Part shown: positions 34,101-49,100 of the stretch, piece after piece
Layout: each line of letters starts with the position of its first letter
How positions within the stretch are numbered: position 1 is the stretch's first letter
Origin: Myxococcus xanthus
GTDB lineage: Bacteria; Myxococcota; Myxococcia; Myxococcales; Myxococcaceae
DNA: 64,000 nt
Direction: 5' to 3'
Assembly: GCF_013116825.1 (NCBI RefSeq)
Contig: NZ_JABFNS010000011.1
Span: 1-64,000, forward strand
Position numbers and translations under genes: made by a program
The notes under the pieces: generated by a model
What the model was told of the DNA's origin: nothing
Database searches by the model: none
The model's input: the letters and a program-made list of their open reading frames with translations, nothing else

Positions 34101-37100
34101 AGCTCTGCTTCAGCGCGGGAACGTCCAAGGCGCCCGTCAACCGCACCGACGCCGGGACGTTGTAGACGGTGCTGTCAGGCTCCAACTGCGCGAGGAACCA
34201 CAAGCGCTGCTGGGCGAATGACAGGGGAAGCGCCCTGTCGCGAGGAACCCGTACCAACGGTGGTGGCTGCACGCCGCCATCTGTTTTCGAAGTGTGGTCC
34301 AGCCGCTGGGCGAGCTTCTCCACCGTGGGACACTCGAAGATGTCTCGAAGGGGGAGCTCTACTTGGAGTTCCTCCCGCACGCGCGACACCAACTGCGTGG
34401 CTAGCAAAGAGTGTCCGCCCAGCTCGAAGAAGTCTCCGTCGAGCCCGACCCGCTCGATCTTCAGGACCTCGACGAAGATTGCGGCCAACGTCTTCTCGGT
34501 CGCTGTTCGAGGCGCAACATATTTCTCGCTCGCCGTGCCCTCTGTGTCCGGCGCGGGCAGCGCCTTGCGGTCCACCTTGCCGTTCGGCGTCAGCGGCAGC
34601 GTCTCCAGCACCACATACGCAGAAGGCACCATGTACTCCGGCAGCCGCTGCTTCACGTGACTTCTCAGCGCGCTGGACTCCAGTTCCGCACCCTCTTGCG
34701 CCGTCACGTAGGCCACCAACCGCTTGCCTTCGCTCCCGTCCTCCCGCGCCACCACCACGGCTTCGCTGACGCCACCGTGCTGGGCCAGCGCCGCTTCCAC
34801 TTCCCCCAGCTCAATCCGGTAGCCACGCACCTTCACCTGCGTGTCTGCTCGGCCCAGGAACTCTAGCGTCCCGTTCCCCAGCCACCGCACCACGTCTCCC
34901 GTTCGGTACAGCCGCTCTCCTTCACCGAATGGGCTTGGGACGAAGCGCTCCGCCGTCAGCTCCGGGCGCCCCACGTACCCCACTGCCAACCCGTCTCCGC
35001 CCACGTACAGCTCACCCGGTACCCCCACCGGCACTGGACGCATTGCCCCGTCCAGCACGTAGGCCACCGTGTTCTTCACCGGCCGGCCAATGGACACCGA
35101 GGCACCTACCTCCTCCGGCCTCTCCATCCGGTACGTGCTGGAGAACGTCGTGTTCTCCGTCGGGCCGTACCCGTTGATGAGCACACCGCCCGCCGCCAGC
35201 CGCTCCTTCACGCGGGACACCGGCAAGGCGTCACCACCCGCCAGCAGTTGGCGGACACTGGCCAGCGCCTTCGGCTGCCGCGCCTGCATCTGCTCGAAGA
35301 GCGCCGCCGTCAGCCACAGCGACGTCACGCCCGACGACTCCAGCTTCCGGCCCAGCTCCTCCAACGTCGGCGTCCCCGCCGGGTACACCACCAGCTTCGC
35401 GCCGTGCAGCAGCGCGCCCCACACTTCCAACGTCGAGGCATCGAAAGAGATGGGCGCCAGTTGCAGCCACACCTCTTCCGGCCCGAAGTGCGCGAAGTCC
35501 GTCCCCAGCACCAGGCGTGACACCGCTCGGTGCGGCACGCCCACTCCCTTCGGCTTCCCCGTGCTTCCCGACGTGAACATCACGTACGCCAAGTTTCCAC
35601 CGCCAACACGGGCGCTCGGCGTGCTCCCCGGCTGATGGGCAATCTGCGTCTCCCACTCCGTGTCCACGCACACCACCAGCTCGCCACCCGCGGCTACCTC
35701 GTCCGCCAGCTTCTCCTGCGCCACCAGCACCGCGACGCCAGCCTCCGCCTTCATCCACGCCAGTCGCTCCAGCGGGTAGCTGGCATCCAAAGGCACGTAC
35801 ACGCCCCCTGCCTTCAGGATGCCCAGCACGCTCACCACCAGTTCCAGCGAGCGCCCCACGCACAACCCCACCCTCACCTCGGGCCCCACACCCATGCTTC
35901 TCAGGTGGTGTGCCAGCTGGTTCGCACGGCGATTCAGCTCCGCGTACGTCAGTCGCCGGTCCTCGTACTCCAGCGCCACCGCGTCCGGCGTCCGCTGCAC
36001 CTGCTGTTCGAAGAGGGCACTCAGGCTCGCTTCGCGCGGGTACGTTGAAGCCTTCCCGCTCCACTCCTTCAGCAACTGCCGCTCTTCACGCCCCATCAAC
36101 GGCAGCTCGGCCAGCCGCATCTCTGGCTCAGCGACGGCGGCCTCCAACAGCACCCTCAGGTGTCCGAGCATCCGGTCCATCGTCTCGGATTCAAACAGGT
36201 CGCTGTTGAACTCCAACGCGCCCGTCAGTCCGCCCGCGCTCGACGTTCCGAAGCCGAGCGTCAAGTCGAACTTCGACGTCTTCCCAATCGATTCCGCTGC
36301 CTCCAACTTCAATCCAGGCAGGCTTACCGCGCCGCCCGGCGTGTTCTGCAGCACCAACATCACCTGGAACAGGGGACTGCGGCTCTGGTCCCGCTCGGGC
36401 TGCAGTTCCTCCACCAGTCGTTCGAAGGGCACGTCCTGGTGCGCGTACGCACCCAGCGTCACATCGCGCACCTGCGCCAGCAACTCACGGAAGCTGGGAT
36501 TGCCACCCAGCCGTGTCCGCAGCACGAGCGTGTTCACGAAGAAGCCAATCAACTCCTCCGTCTCAGCCCGCGTCCGGTTCGCTATCGCCGTCCCGACGCA
36601 TACGTCTTCCTGCCTCGCGTACCTCGACAGCACCACCTGGAAGGCCGCCAGCAGCACCATGAACGGCGTCGCGTTCTCCCGCTGTGCCAGCCCCTTCACG
36701 CCCTCCCACAGCTCCTTCGGCCACTCCAGTCCTCTCGTGTCCCCTCGGTACGTCTGGACCGCCGGCCTCGCCTTGTCCGTCGGCAACTCCAGCGCAGCTG
36801 GCGCACCCGCTAGCTGCTTCCTCCAGTACCCAAGCTGCTCCTCCAGCACCTCTCCCTTCAGCCACTCCCGCTGCCACACCGCGTAGTCCGCGTACTGCAC
36901 CTCCAGCTCCGTCAGCGGTGACTCGCGCCCCTGCGCGTACGCCTCGTACAGCGCCACCAACTCCCTCACCAACACCCCCATCGACCAGCCGTCCGACACG
37001 ATGTGGTGCATCACCAGCACCAACACGTGCGCTTCTTCCCCCTCCTTCAGCAGCGTCGCCCTCAGCAGCGGCCCTGTCTCCAGGTTGAACGGATGGAGTG

Positions 37101-40100
37101 TTTGAAGTTCCGTTCGACGCTGGATCTCCAGCGTCTTCTCCGTGCCCAGGAGTGCACTCAGGTCCACGAACTCCAACGCGCCCCTTCCTGCGGGAGAGAT
37201 GACCTGGGTGGGAACGCCTGCCTCGGAACGGAAGGTCGTGCGCAGCGCCTCATGACGGAGAACCAGTGAATGGAAGCTCCGTTCCAGCGCCGCAACATCA
37301 AGGGCCCCCGAGAGCTTCACTGCCACGGGCACGTTGTAGAAGGCGCTGTCGGGGTCAAGCTGGTGGAGGAACCACAGACGTTGCTGCGCGAACGACAGAG
37401 GAAGCGCGCCGTCACGTGAAGCGCGAACCAGCGGAGGGCCTCTCAATCCAGCAGTGACTCCCGAGGCACTGTCCAGCCACCTCGCCAGTGTCTCAACAGA
37501 CCGGGACTCGAAAACTGTCCGAAGTGGAAGTTCAACGGGGAGTGCTTCGCGGATGCGCGAGACCAGCTGCGTCGCCAGCAGCGAGTGGCCACCCAGCTCG
37601 AAGAAGTCCTCGTCGATGCTGACGCGCTTGACGCTCAGCACCTCGGCGAAGATGGACGCCACCTTCTCCTCAGTCACCGTTCGAGGCGCCTCGAAGTGCG
37701 CCGTCTTCGGCCCCTGGGTGTCCGGGGCGGGCAGCGCCTTGCGGTCCACCTTGCCGTTCGACGTCAGCGGCAGCGACTCCAGCACCACGTACGCAGAAGG
37801 CACCATGTACTCCGGCAACCGCTGCTTCACGTGGCTTCTCAGCGCGCTGGACTCCAGGCTCATGCCCGTACGCGCTGTCACATACGCCACCAATCGCTTG
37901 CCTTCGCTCCCGTCGTCCCGTGCCACCACGACTGCTTCGTTGACGCCACCGTACTGGGCCAACGCCGCTTCCACTTCGCCCAGCTCAATCCGGTAGCCGC
38001 GCACCTTCACCTGCGTGTCCGCTCGGCCCAGGAACTCTAGCGTCCCGTTCCCCAGCCACCGCACCACGTCTCCCGTGCGATACAGCCGCTCTCCTTCACC
38101 GAATGGGCTTGGGACGAAGCGCTCCGCCGTCAACTCCGGGCGTCCCACGTACCCCACTGCCAACCCGTCTCCGCCCACGTACAGCTCGCCCGGTACCCCC
38201 ACCGGCACTGGACGCATTGTCCCGTCCAGCACGTAGGCCACCGTGTTCTTCACCGGCCGGCCAATGGACACCGAGGCACCTACCTCCTCCGGCCTCTCCA
38301 TTCGGTACGTGCTGGAGAACGTCGTGTTCTCCGTCGGGCCATACCCGTTGATGAGCACACCGCCCGCTGCCAGCCGCTCCTTCACACGGGACACCGGCAA
38401 GGCGTCACCACCCGCCAACAACTGGCGGACACTGGCCAACGCCTTCGGCTGCCGCGCTTGCATCTGCTCGAAGAGCGCTGCTGTCAGCCACAGCGACGTC
38501 ACGCCCGACGACTCCAGCTTCCGGCCCAACTCCTCCAGCGTCGGCGTCCCTGCTGGGTACACCACCAGCTTCGCGCCGTGCAGCAGCGCGCCCCATACCT
38601 CCAGCGTCGATGCATCGAAAGAGATGGGCGCCAGTTGCAGCCACACCTCATCCGGCCCGAAGTGCGCGAAGTCTGTCCCCAGTACCAGGCGTGACACCGC
38701 TCGGTGCGGCACGCCTACTCCCTTCGGCTTCCCCGTGCTCCCCGACGTGAACATCACGTACGCAAGGTTTCCACCGCCCACGTTGGCACTCGGCGTGCTC
38801 TCCGGCTGATGGGCAATCTCCGTGTCCCACTCCGTGTCTACGAACACCCTGGAGTTGGTGTCATCGAGACCCATGGACTCGAGAAGATTCTCCTGCGCCA
38901 CCAGCACCGCGACGCCAGCCTCCGCCTTCATCCACGCCAGACGCTCCAGCGGGTAGCTGGCATCCAGCGGCACGTACACGCCACCTGCCTTCAGAATGCC
39001 CAGCACGCTCACCACCAGCTCCAGCGAGCGATCCATGCACAACCCCACCCGCACCTCGGGCCCCACACCCATGCTTCTCAGGTGGTGTGCCAGCTGGTTC
39101 GCACGTCGGTTCAGCTCCGCGTACGTCAGTCGCCGGTCCTCGTACTCCACCGCCACCGCGTCCGGCGTCCGCTGAACCTGCGCCTCGAAGAGGGCACTCA
39201 GGCTCGCATCCCGTGGGTACTCCGATACCGTCCCACTCCACTCCTTCACCAACAGCTGCTGTTCTTCTCGGGCCATCAGCGGCAGCTCGGCCAGCCGCGT
39301 CTCAGGCCGAGCGACGGCTGCATCCAACAGCACCCGCAGATGTTCCAGCAGCCGCTCCATCGTCTCGGATTCAAACAGGTCGCTGTTGAACTCGAGGCCT
39401 CCAGAAAGGCCCTCATCTGTCTCACTCAACCCGAGCGTCAAATCGAACTTCGACGTCTTCGCAGACGACTCGGCTGCCTCCAGCGTCAGCCCCGGCAGGC
39501 TCACTGCTCCTCCCGGCGTGTTCTGCAGCACCAACATCACCTGGAACAGCGGACTGCGGCTCAAGTCCCGCTCCGGCTGCAGCTCCTCCACCAGCCTCTC
39601 GAATGGCACTTCCTGGTGCGCGTACGCACCCAACGTCACTTCACGCACCTGCGCCAGCAACTCACGGAAGCTTGTCGCCGCAGACACCTTCGTCCGCAGC
39701 ACCAGCGTGTTCACGAAGAAGCCAATCAGCCCCTCCGTCTCAGCCCGCGTCCGGTTCGCTATCGCCGTCCCGACGCATACGTCTTCCTGCCTCGCGTACC
39801 TCGACAGCACCACCTGGAAGGCCGCCAGCAGCACCATGAACGGCGTCGCGTTCTCCCGCTGTGCCAGCCCCTTCACGCCCTCCCACAGCTCCTTCGACCA
39901 CTCCAGTCCTCTCGTGTCCCCTCGGTACGTCTGGACCGCCGGCCTCGCCTTGTCCGTCGGCAACTCCAGCGCAGCTGGCGCACCCTCTAGCTGTTTCCTC
40001 CAGTACTCAAGCTGCTCCTCCAGCACCTCTCCCTTCAACCACTCCCGCTGCCACACCGCGTAGTCCGCGTACTGCACCTCCAGCTCCGTCAGCGGTGACT

Positions 40101-43100
40101 CGCGCCCCTGCGCGTACGCCTCGTACAGCGCCACCAACTCCCTCACCAGCACCCCCATCGACCAGCCGTCCGACACGATGTGGTGCATCACCAACACCAA
40201 CACGTGCGCTTCTTCCCCCTCCTTCAGCAGCGTCGCCCTCAGCAGCGGCCCTGTCTCCAGGTCGAACGGGCGCTGAATTTCCTCTTCGATCCAGCGCCGC
40301 ACCCAGGATTCGCGCTCCGACTCCAATTCGCTGAAGTCGAGCTGCTGGAATGGCTGGAGCGGATCCGTTGCGATGACCTGCACGGGTTCACCACCACTGA
40401 CACGGAACGTCGTGCGCAATGACTCGTGCCGCCGCACGAGTTCACTGAAGCTGGCCTCCAACGCGGTCGTTTGCAGACGCCCAGTCAACTTCACCACGGA
40501 GGGGACGTTGTAGAACGGACTGCCTGGCTCCAACTGGTCGAGGAACCACAGCCGCTGCTGCGCGAATGACAGCGGTAGCGCATCGCTCCGAGAGACGCGC
40601 GTCAGGGGTGGTGCTCGAACCGCAGCCGCTACCGTCCCGCGGGATGCGTCAATCCGTTCGGCCAACTTCCCCACTGTGGAGGATTCGAAGATGTCTCGCA
40701 GCGGGAGCTCTACCTGCAGTTCGTCCCTCACGCGTGACACCAACTGCGTGGCCAGCAGCGAATGGCCACCCAGCTCGAAGAAGTCTTCGTCGATGCTGAC
40801 GCGCTCGACGTTGAGTACCTCGGCGAAGATGGACGCCAGCTTCTCCTCAGTCACCGTGCGAGGCGCCTCGAAGTGAGCCGTCTTCGGCCCCTGGGCATCC
40901 GGGGCGGGCAGCGCCTTGCGGTCCACCTTGCCGTTCGGCGTCAGCGGCAGCGACTCCAGCACCACATACGCCGACGGCACCATGTACTCCGGCAGCCGCT
41001 GCTTCACGTGACTTCTCAGCGCGCTGGACTCCAGTTCCGCGCCCTCTTGCGCCGTCACGTAGGCCACCAACCGCTTGCCTTCGCTCCCGTCCTCCCGCGC
41101 CACCACCACGGCTTCGCTGACGCCACCGTGCTGGGCCAGCGCCGCTTCCACTTCCCCCAGCTCAATCCGGTAGCCACGCACCTTCACCTGCGTGTCCGCT
41201 CGGCCCAGAAACTCCAGCGTCCCGTTCCCCTGCCACCGCACCACGTCTCCCGTGCGGTACAGCCTCTCTCCCTCACCGAATGGGCTTGGGACGAAGCGCT
41301 CCGCCGTCAACTCCGGGCGCCCCACGTACCCCACTGCCAACCCGTCTCCGCCCACATACAGCTCACCCGGAACGCCCACTGGCACCGGGCGCATCCCCAC
41401 GTCCAGCACGTAAGCCACCGTGTTCTTCACCGGCCGGCCAATGGACACCGAGGCACCTACCTCCTCCGGCCGCTCCATCCGGTACGTACTGGAGAACGTC
41501 GTGTTCTCCGTCGGGCCATACCCGTTGATGAGCAGGCCACCTGCTGCCAGCCGCTCCTTCACGCGGGACACCGGCAAGGCGTCACCACCTGCCAGCAACT
41601 GGCGGACACTGGCCAGCGCCTTCGGCTGCCGCGCCTGCATCTGCTCGAAGAGCGCCGCCGTCAGCCACAGCGACGTCACGCCCGACGACTCCAGCTTCCG
41701 GCCCAACTCCTCCAACGTCGGCGTCCCTGCTGGGTACACCACCAACCGCGAGCCGTGCAGCAGCGCGCCCCACACTTCCAACGTCGAGGCATCGAAGGAG
41801 ATGGGCGCCAGTTGCAGCCACACCTCCTCGGGCCCGAAGTGCGCGAAGTCTGTCCCCAGTACCAGGCGCGCCACCGCTCGGTGCGGCACGCCTACGCCCT
41901 TTGGCTTCCCCGTGCTTCCCGACGTGAACATCACGTACGCCAGGTTTCCACCGCCCACATGGGCGCTCGGCGTGCTCTCCGGCTGATGGGCAATCTGCGT
42001 CTCCCACTCCGTGTCCACGCACACCACCAACTCGCCACCCGCGGCTACCTCGTCCGCCAGCTTCTCCTGCGCCACCAGCACCGCGACGCCAGCCTCCGCC
42101 TTCATCCACGCCAGACGCTCTAGCGGGTAGCTGGCATCCAGCGGCACGTACACACCACCTGCCTTCAGGATGCCCAGCACGCTCACCACCAGCTCCAGCG
42201 AGCGCTCCACGCACAACCCCACCCGCACCTCGGGCCCCACACCCATGCTTCTCAGGTGGTGTGCCAGCTGGTTCGCACGGCGATTCAGCTCCGCGTACGT
42301 CAGCCGCCGGTCCTCGTACTCCACTGCTACCGCGTCCGGCGTCCGCTGCACCTGCGCCTCGAAGAGGGCACTCAGGCTGACATCGCGCGGATACGTTGAA
42401 GCCTTCCCGCTCCACTCCTTCAGCAACTGCTGCTCTTCACTCCCCATCAACGGCAGCTCGGCCAACCGCTGCTCCGGTCCTGCGATGGCCGCCTCCAGCA
42501 GGGTCCGCAGATGGTGAAGCAGCCGGCGCACCGTCTCTGTTTCGAACAGATCGGTGTTGTAGTTCGCCGCCACCACCACGCCGCCCTTCACTTCCTCCAC
42601 CACCAGGGAGAGGTCGAACTTCGACGTCCGTCCCTCCGAGTCCATGCCAGACAGCGTGAGGCCGTCCCCGAGCTTCACCTCCGTCACGGGCGTGTTCTGC
42701 AGCGTCAGCGTCACCTGGAACAGCGGACTCCGGCTCAGGTCACGCTCGGGCTGAAGCTCCTCGACCAACTTCTCGAACGGCACGTCCTGGTGCGCATACG
42801 CACCCAATGTCACCTCCCGCACCTGAGCCAGCAGCTCACGGAAGGTGGATGCCGGGGACACCTTCGTCCGCAGCACCAGCATGTTCGCGAAGAAGCCGAT
42901 CAGCCCCTCCGTCTCGCCTTGCGCGCGCCCCGCGATGGGAGCCCCCACGCACACGTCTTCCTGGCCCGCGTACCTGGACAGCACAGCCTGGTACGCAGCC
43001 AGCAACACCATGAACGGCGTCACACCTTCGCGACGGCCGAGCGCCTCCATGTCGCGCCAGAGCGCCTTCGGCCACACCTCGTGCCGCAATGCTCCGCCAT

Positions 43101-46100
43101 ACGTCTGAACGGCGGGCCTCGCCTTGTCGGTCGGCAGCTCCAGTGCCGCGGGCGCCCCGTCCAGACGTTGCTTCCAGTACCCAAGCTGCGCCTCCAGCAC
43201 CTCGCCCTTCAGCCACTCCCGCTGCCACACCGCGTAGTCCGGGTACTGCACGGGCAGTTCCGGCAAGGGTGATGGACGGCCCTGGGAGAACGCCGCGTAC
43301 AGCGCCGCGACCTCTCGCACGAGGACACCCATGGACCAGCCATCGGACACGATGTGGTGCATCATCAGCACCAACACGTGCTCCCGCGCTCCGAGCCGAA
43401 GCAGCAGGGTCCGCAGCAAGGGTCCCTTGGCCAGATCGAACGGCCGAAGCGCCTCCACGTCCGCTCGGCGCTGTACCTCCTGCTCCGCGTCAGGGAGCCC
43501 GCTCAAGTCCTCGACCGTGAACACCACCTGTCCCACAGGCGCAATGACCTGCACGGGCGTCCCACCGTCGGCGCGGAAGGTCGTCCGCAGGGACTCATGA
43601 CGACGAACCAGCACGTCGAAGCTGCGTTCCAGTGCGGCCACGTCGAGCGGCCCCGACACCTTCACCACTGCCGGCACATTGTAGAAGACACTCCCCGGCG
43701 CGAGCTGCTCCAGGAACCACAAGCGCTGCTGCGCGAACGACAGTGGCAGGACGCTCTTCAGTCCCGCCCGAGGCTTCAACGGAGGCGCAGCGAAGCCCGC
43801 TCCCGCGCGCACCCAACGGTCCACGCGCTCGGCGAGCGCGGCCACCGTGGGTGCCTCGAAGAGGTCTCTCAGGGGCAGCTCGACACCGAAGGCGCCACGG
43901 ATGCGGGAGATGGCCTGCGTCGCCAGCAACGAGTGCCCTCCCAGCTCGAAGAAGCCACTGTGGATCCCCACACGGTCGAGCCCCAGCACCTCGGAGAACA
44001 GCCCCGCCACCAGTTCTTCCGTGGCCGTGCGCGGCGCGACGAAAGCCTCGGCATCCACGGGCTGGAAGTCAGGCGCCGGCAGCGCCTTGCGGTCCACCTT
44101 GCCGTTGGGCGTCAGCGGCAGCGCCTCCAGCACCACCAGGGCCTGCGGAACCATGTAGTCGGGCAGCGTCTGGCCCACGAAGTCACGAAGTGCGTCGCCC
44201 CCCAGTGCGTGGCCCGGCTTCGGCACGGCGTAGCCCACCAGGCGCTTGCCATCCGCCCCGCTCTCGTGCGCGACCACGACCGACTCCCGCACCGAGGGGT
44301 GCCGCTCCAGCGCCGCTTCCACCTCGCCCAACTCCACGCGGTAGCCGCGGACCTTGAGCTGGTCATCCATGCGGCCCAGGAACTCCACCCGGCCATCCGC
44401 GAGCAGCCGTGCCCGGTCTCCCGTCCGGTACATCCGCGCACCCGGCTCGTCCGAGTACGCGTCCGGCGCGAAGCGCTCGGCCGTCAGGTCCGCCCGGCCC
44501 AGGTAGCCGCGGCCCACGGTCCTTCCACCAATGCACAGCTCTCCCGGAATGCCCACGGGCACCGGGCGCAGGTACGCATCCAGCACGTAGACGCGCGCAT
44601 TCGGAATGGGCCGCCCCAGCGGCACCGACGCCGACACACGCCCCTGAGGCCCACGCTCCACCTGCAGCGTAAGCACACCCACGGTCGTCTCGGAGGGTCC
44701 GTAGTGGTTGAACACCACCAGGTCCGGCGACAGTTCGTGCACCCGGTCCATCAGCGCCCAATCCGAGACATCACCGCCCAGCACCAGGCGCTGACGCGGC
44801 AACACCCGCTCGGGCTTCCCGGAGGCCAGGAGCGCCTGCAAGTGAGCGGGGACGATCTTCAGGCAGTCCACGGCCTCGCGCTCGAAGAGCACGGCCAGGG
44901 CGGACGGGTCCGACGCGCATTCACGCGACACGAGATGCAGCGCGCCACCATGGCAGAGCGTGGGGAAGACAGCGGTGTGGCCCAAGTCCGCCGCCAGCGT
45001 GGACACGGAGGCAAACGAAGCGCCTTCCGGCAGGTCCAGCCGGCGCGAGACGCCTTCTACGTAATGAACCAGCTGCCGGTGCTCGATGGCCACGCCCTTC
45101 GGCCGCCCCGTGGAGCCAGAGGTGAAGATGACATAGGCAAGGTTCTCCGGCGCCGCCGAGGGCTCCGGGTTGCGCTCGCTCCGTTCCAATAGAGAAGACG
45201 CGTCCGCATCCAGGCGGACCACTCCGCCCGCGTCCCAGCGCAGGACCTCCGCCAGGGACGCCTGCGTGACCAGCACCTGGACACCCGCGTCCGCGAGCAC
45301 ACTTCGGATTCGCTCGACCGGGAACGTGACGTCCAGCGGCACATAGGCACCACCTGACTTGAGAATGCCCCACAGGCCCACCACCGCACTGGCGGAGCGG
45401 TCCAGGAACAAGCCCACCGGAACGTCCGGACCGACGCCCAGCGACCGCAGGTGGTGCGCCAGTTGATTGGCTCGCCGGTTCAGCGCCTCGTAGGTCAGCC
45501 GCGAGTCTTCGGCGACGACCGCGAGCGCGTCAGACGTCTTCGCGGCCTGAGCCTCGAAGAGGGCCTGGATGGTGTGGGGAACGAAGTCGCTGCGGGTGTC
45601 GTTCCACTCCACGAGCAACCGGCGCTGCTCCTCTGCGCCCAGCAACGGCAGCTCGCCCAACCGAGCCTCCGGCGCCTGGAGCGCGGCCTCCAGCAACACG
45701 CGCAGATGGCCCGTCAGCCGGTCCATCGTCACGGGCTCGAAGAGGTCGCTGTTGTAGATGGCGCTGACCGACACCCCCTGCGGCGTCTCGGTCAGCTCCA
45801 GGGTGAGGTCGAACTTCGACGTGCGCGAGTCACCATCCATGCCCGCCAGCGTCAGGCCCGGCAGGTGCAGCTCCACGGAGGGTGTGTTCTGCAGGATGAA
45901 CATCACCTGGAAGAGCGGGCTGCGGCTCAAGTCGCGGTCCGGCTTGAGTTCCTCCACCAGTCGCTCGAAGGGGATGTCCTGATGCGCATACGCGCCGAGC
46001 GTCCGTTCGCGAACCTGAGCCAACAGCTCCCGGAACGTGGGGTTTCCAGCGAGTCGAGCACGAAGGACGAGCGTGTTGACGAAGAAGCCAATCAGCCCCT

Positions 46101-49100
46101 CCGTCTCGGCCCGGGTGCGGTTGGCGATGGGCGATCCGACGCAGAGGTCATCCTGCCCTGAGTAGCGCGACAGCACCGCCTGGAACGCCGCGAGCAGCAC
46201 CATGAACGGCGTGGCGCCTTCACGATGCGCGAGCACCTTGACCGCCTCCCACAGGTCACGCGGCCACTGCACATCCCGGCTGGCGCCACGGAAGGTCTGC
46301 ACCGCGGGACGCGGCTTGTCCGTGGGCAGTTCCAGTGCCTGCGAGGCCCCCTGGAGCTGCGCCTTCCACCAGGCGAGCTGTGACTCCAGGACGTCTCCCT
46401 GGAGCCACTCGCGCTGCCATACCGCGTAGTCCGCGTACTGGATCGGAAGCTCCGGCAGCGCTGACGACAGGCCCTGCGAGCACGCCTCATACAACGCGGC
46501 GACCTCGCGGACGAGTACGCCCATGGACCATCCGTCTGACACGATGTGGTGCATCACCAGCACCAGCACGTGCTCCTGCTTGGACAGCTTCAGCAATACC
46601 GTGCGCAACAACGGGCCGCGCGTCAGGTTGAACGGAAGCGCTGCCTCTTGGGCGATCAGGCGTTGGACTTCCGAGGCCCGTTCAGCCTCGGACAGGTCGC
46701 TCAGGTCCACCACTCGTAGCTGGACCTCTGACTCCTCTGCGATGACCTGAGCCGGTTCACCACCGCTGCTCTGGAAGGTCGTGCGCAGCGACTCATGCCG
46801 AAGCACCAGCGCCTTGAAGGCCTGCTCCAGCGCATCCACCTGCACCGTCCCCGTCAGCTTCACTGCAATAGGGATGTTGTAGGACGAGCTGCCCGGCTCC
46901 AACTGGTCGAGGAACCACAGTCGCTGCTGCGCGAACGACAGGGGCAGCGGCCCGGTTCGTTCAATTCGCGTCGGCGGCGGCACATGAAGCACCTGCGTGC
47001 CGTTCGGTTCCGTCCCGATCCGCTGGGCGAGCTTCTCTATCGTGGGCGCCTCAAAGACATCCCGGAGAGGCAACTCAACATGGAAGGCTTCGCGGACGCG
47101 CGAGACCAGCTGCGTAGCCAGCAGCGAATGGCCACCCAGCTCGAAGAAGTCCCCCTCCAGTCCGACGCGCTCGACGTTCAGCACCTCGGCGAAGATGGAC
47201 GCCAGCTTTTGCTCAGTCGCCGTTCGAGGCGCCGCGAAGTGCGCCGTCTTCGGCCCCTGGGCATCCGGGGCGGGCAGCGCCTTGCGGTCCACCTTGCCGT
47301 TCGGCGTCAGCGGCAGCGCCTCCAGCACTACATACGCCGACGGCACCATGTACTCCGGCAACCGCTGCTTCACGTGGCTTCGCAGTGCATCCGTGTCCAG
47401 CGAGGCACCTTCCTCTGCCGTCACGTAGGCCACCAACCGCTTGCCTTCGCCTCCATCCTCCCGCGCCACCACCACGGCTTCGCTGACACCACCGTGCTGG
47501 GCCAGCGCCGCTTCCACTTCCCCCAGCTCAATCCGGTAGCCACGCACCTTCACCTGCGTGTCTGCTCGGCCCAGGAACTCCAACGTCCCGTTCCCCAGCC
47601 ACCGCACCACGTCTCCCGTGCGGTACAGCCGCTCTCCCTCACCGAATGGGCTTGGGACGAAGCGCTCCGCCGTCAACTCCGGGCGCCCCACGTACCCCAC
47701 TGCCAAGCCGTCTCCGCCCACGTACAGCTCGCCCGGTACCCCCACCGGCACTGGACGCATTGCCCCGTCCAGCACGTAGGCCACCGTGTTCTTCACCGGC
47801 CGGCCGATGGACACCGAGGCACCTACTTCCTCGGGCCTCTCCATTCGGTACGTACTGGAGAACGTCGTGTTCTCCGTCGGGCCATACCCGTTGATGAGCA
47901 CGCCGCCTGCTGCCAGTCGTTCCTTCACTCGCAACACAGGCAGCGCGTCACCACCTGCCAGCAGTTGGCGGACACTCGCCAGCGCCTTCGGCTGCCGCGC
48001 CTGCATCTGCTCGAAGAGCGCTGCTGTCAGCCACAGCGACGTCACGCCCGACGACTCCAGCTTCCGGCCCAACTCCTCCAGCGTCGGCGTCCCCGCCGGG
48101 TACACCACCAGCTCCGCGCCGTGCAGCAGCGCGCCCCACACTTCCAGCGTCGATGCGTCAAAGGAGATGGGCGCCAGTTGCAGCCACACCTCTTCCGGCC
48201 CGAAGTGCGCGAAGTCCGTCCCCAGCACCAGACGTGCCACCGCTCGGTGCGGCACGCCCACGCCCTTTGGCTTTCCCGTGCTTCCCGACGTGAACATCAC
48301 GTACGCCAGGTTTCCACCGCTCACATGAGTGCTCGGCGTGCTCTCCGGCTGATGGGCAATCTGCGTCTCCCACTCCGTGTCCACGCACACCACCAACTCG
48401 CCACTCGCGGCTACCTCGTCCGCCAGCTTCTCCTGCGCCACCAGCACCGCGACGCCAGCCTCCGCCTTCATCCACGCCAGACGCTCTAGCGGGTAGCTGG
48501 CATCCAGCGGCACGTACACGCCCCCTGCCTTCAGGATGCCCAGCACGCTCACCACCAGATCCAGCGAGCGCTCCATGCACAACCCCACCCTCACCTCGGG
48601 CCCCACACCCATGCTTCTCAGGTGGTGTGCCAGCTGGTTCGCACGGCGATTCAGCTCCGCGTACGTCAGCCGCCGGTCCTCGTACTCCACTGCTACCGCA
48701 TCCGGCGTCCGCTCAACCTGCGCCTCGAAGAGAGCACTCAGGCTCGCATCGCGTGGGTACGCTGAAGCTGTCCCGCTCCACTCCTTCACCAACTGCTGCT
48801 CTTCACGGCCCATCAGCGGCAGTTCGGCCAGCCGCAGCTCTGGAGCGCTCACTGCGGCTTCCAGGACTCCCCGCAGGTGCCCCAGCAACCGTTCCATCGT
48901 CGCGGCTTCGAACAGGTCGCTGTTGTAGTTCACCGCCACGGAGAACCCGTGCGGCACCTCTTCCGCGAGCAGCGACAAATCGAACTTCGAGGTCTTCTCC
49001 TCTGCGTCGACGCCCGTCAGCGTCAGTTCGCGCAGTTGGACCTCGGAGAATGGCGTGTTCTGCAGCGTCAGCGTCACCTGGAACAACGGGCTGCGGCTCA

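Noticed and set aside
43354-45192. 612-codon plus-strand ORF inside the giant NRPS region, and several others of 400-800 codons
   Set aside because: They recur at the module period as antisense images of the same C and A domain codons, and translate to His/Arg/Gln-rich sequence.
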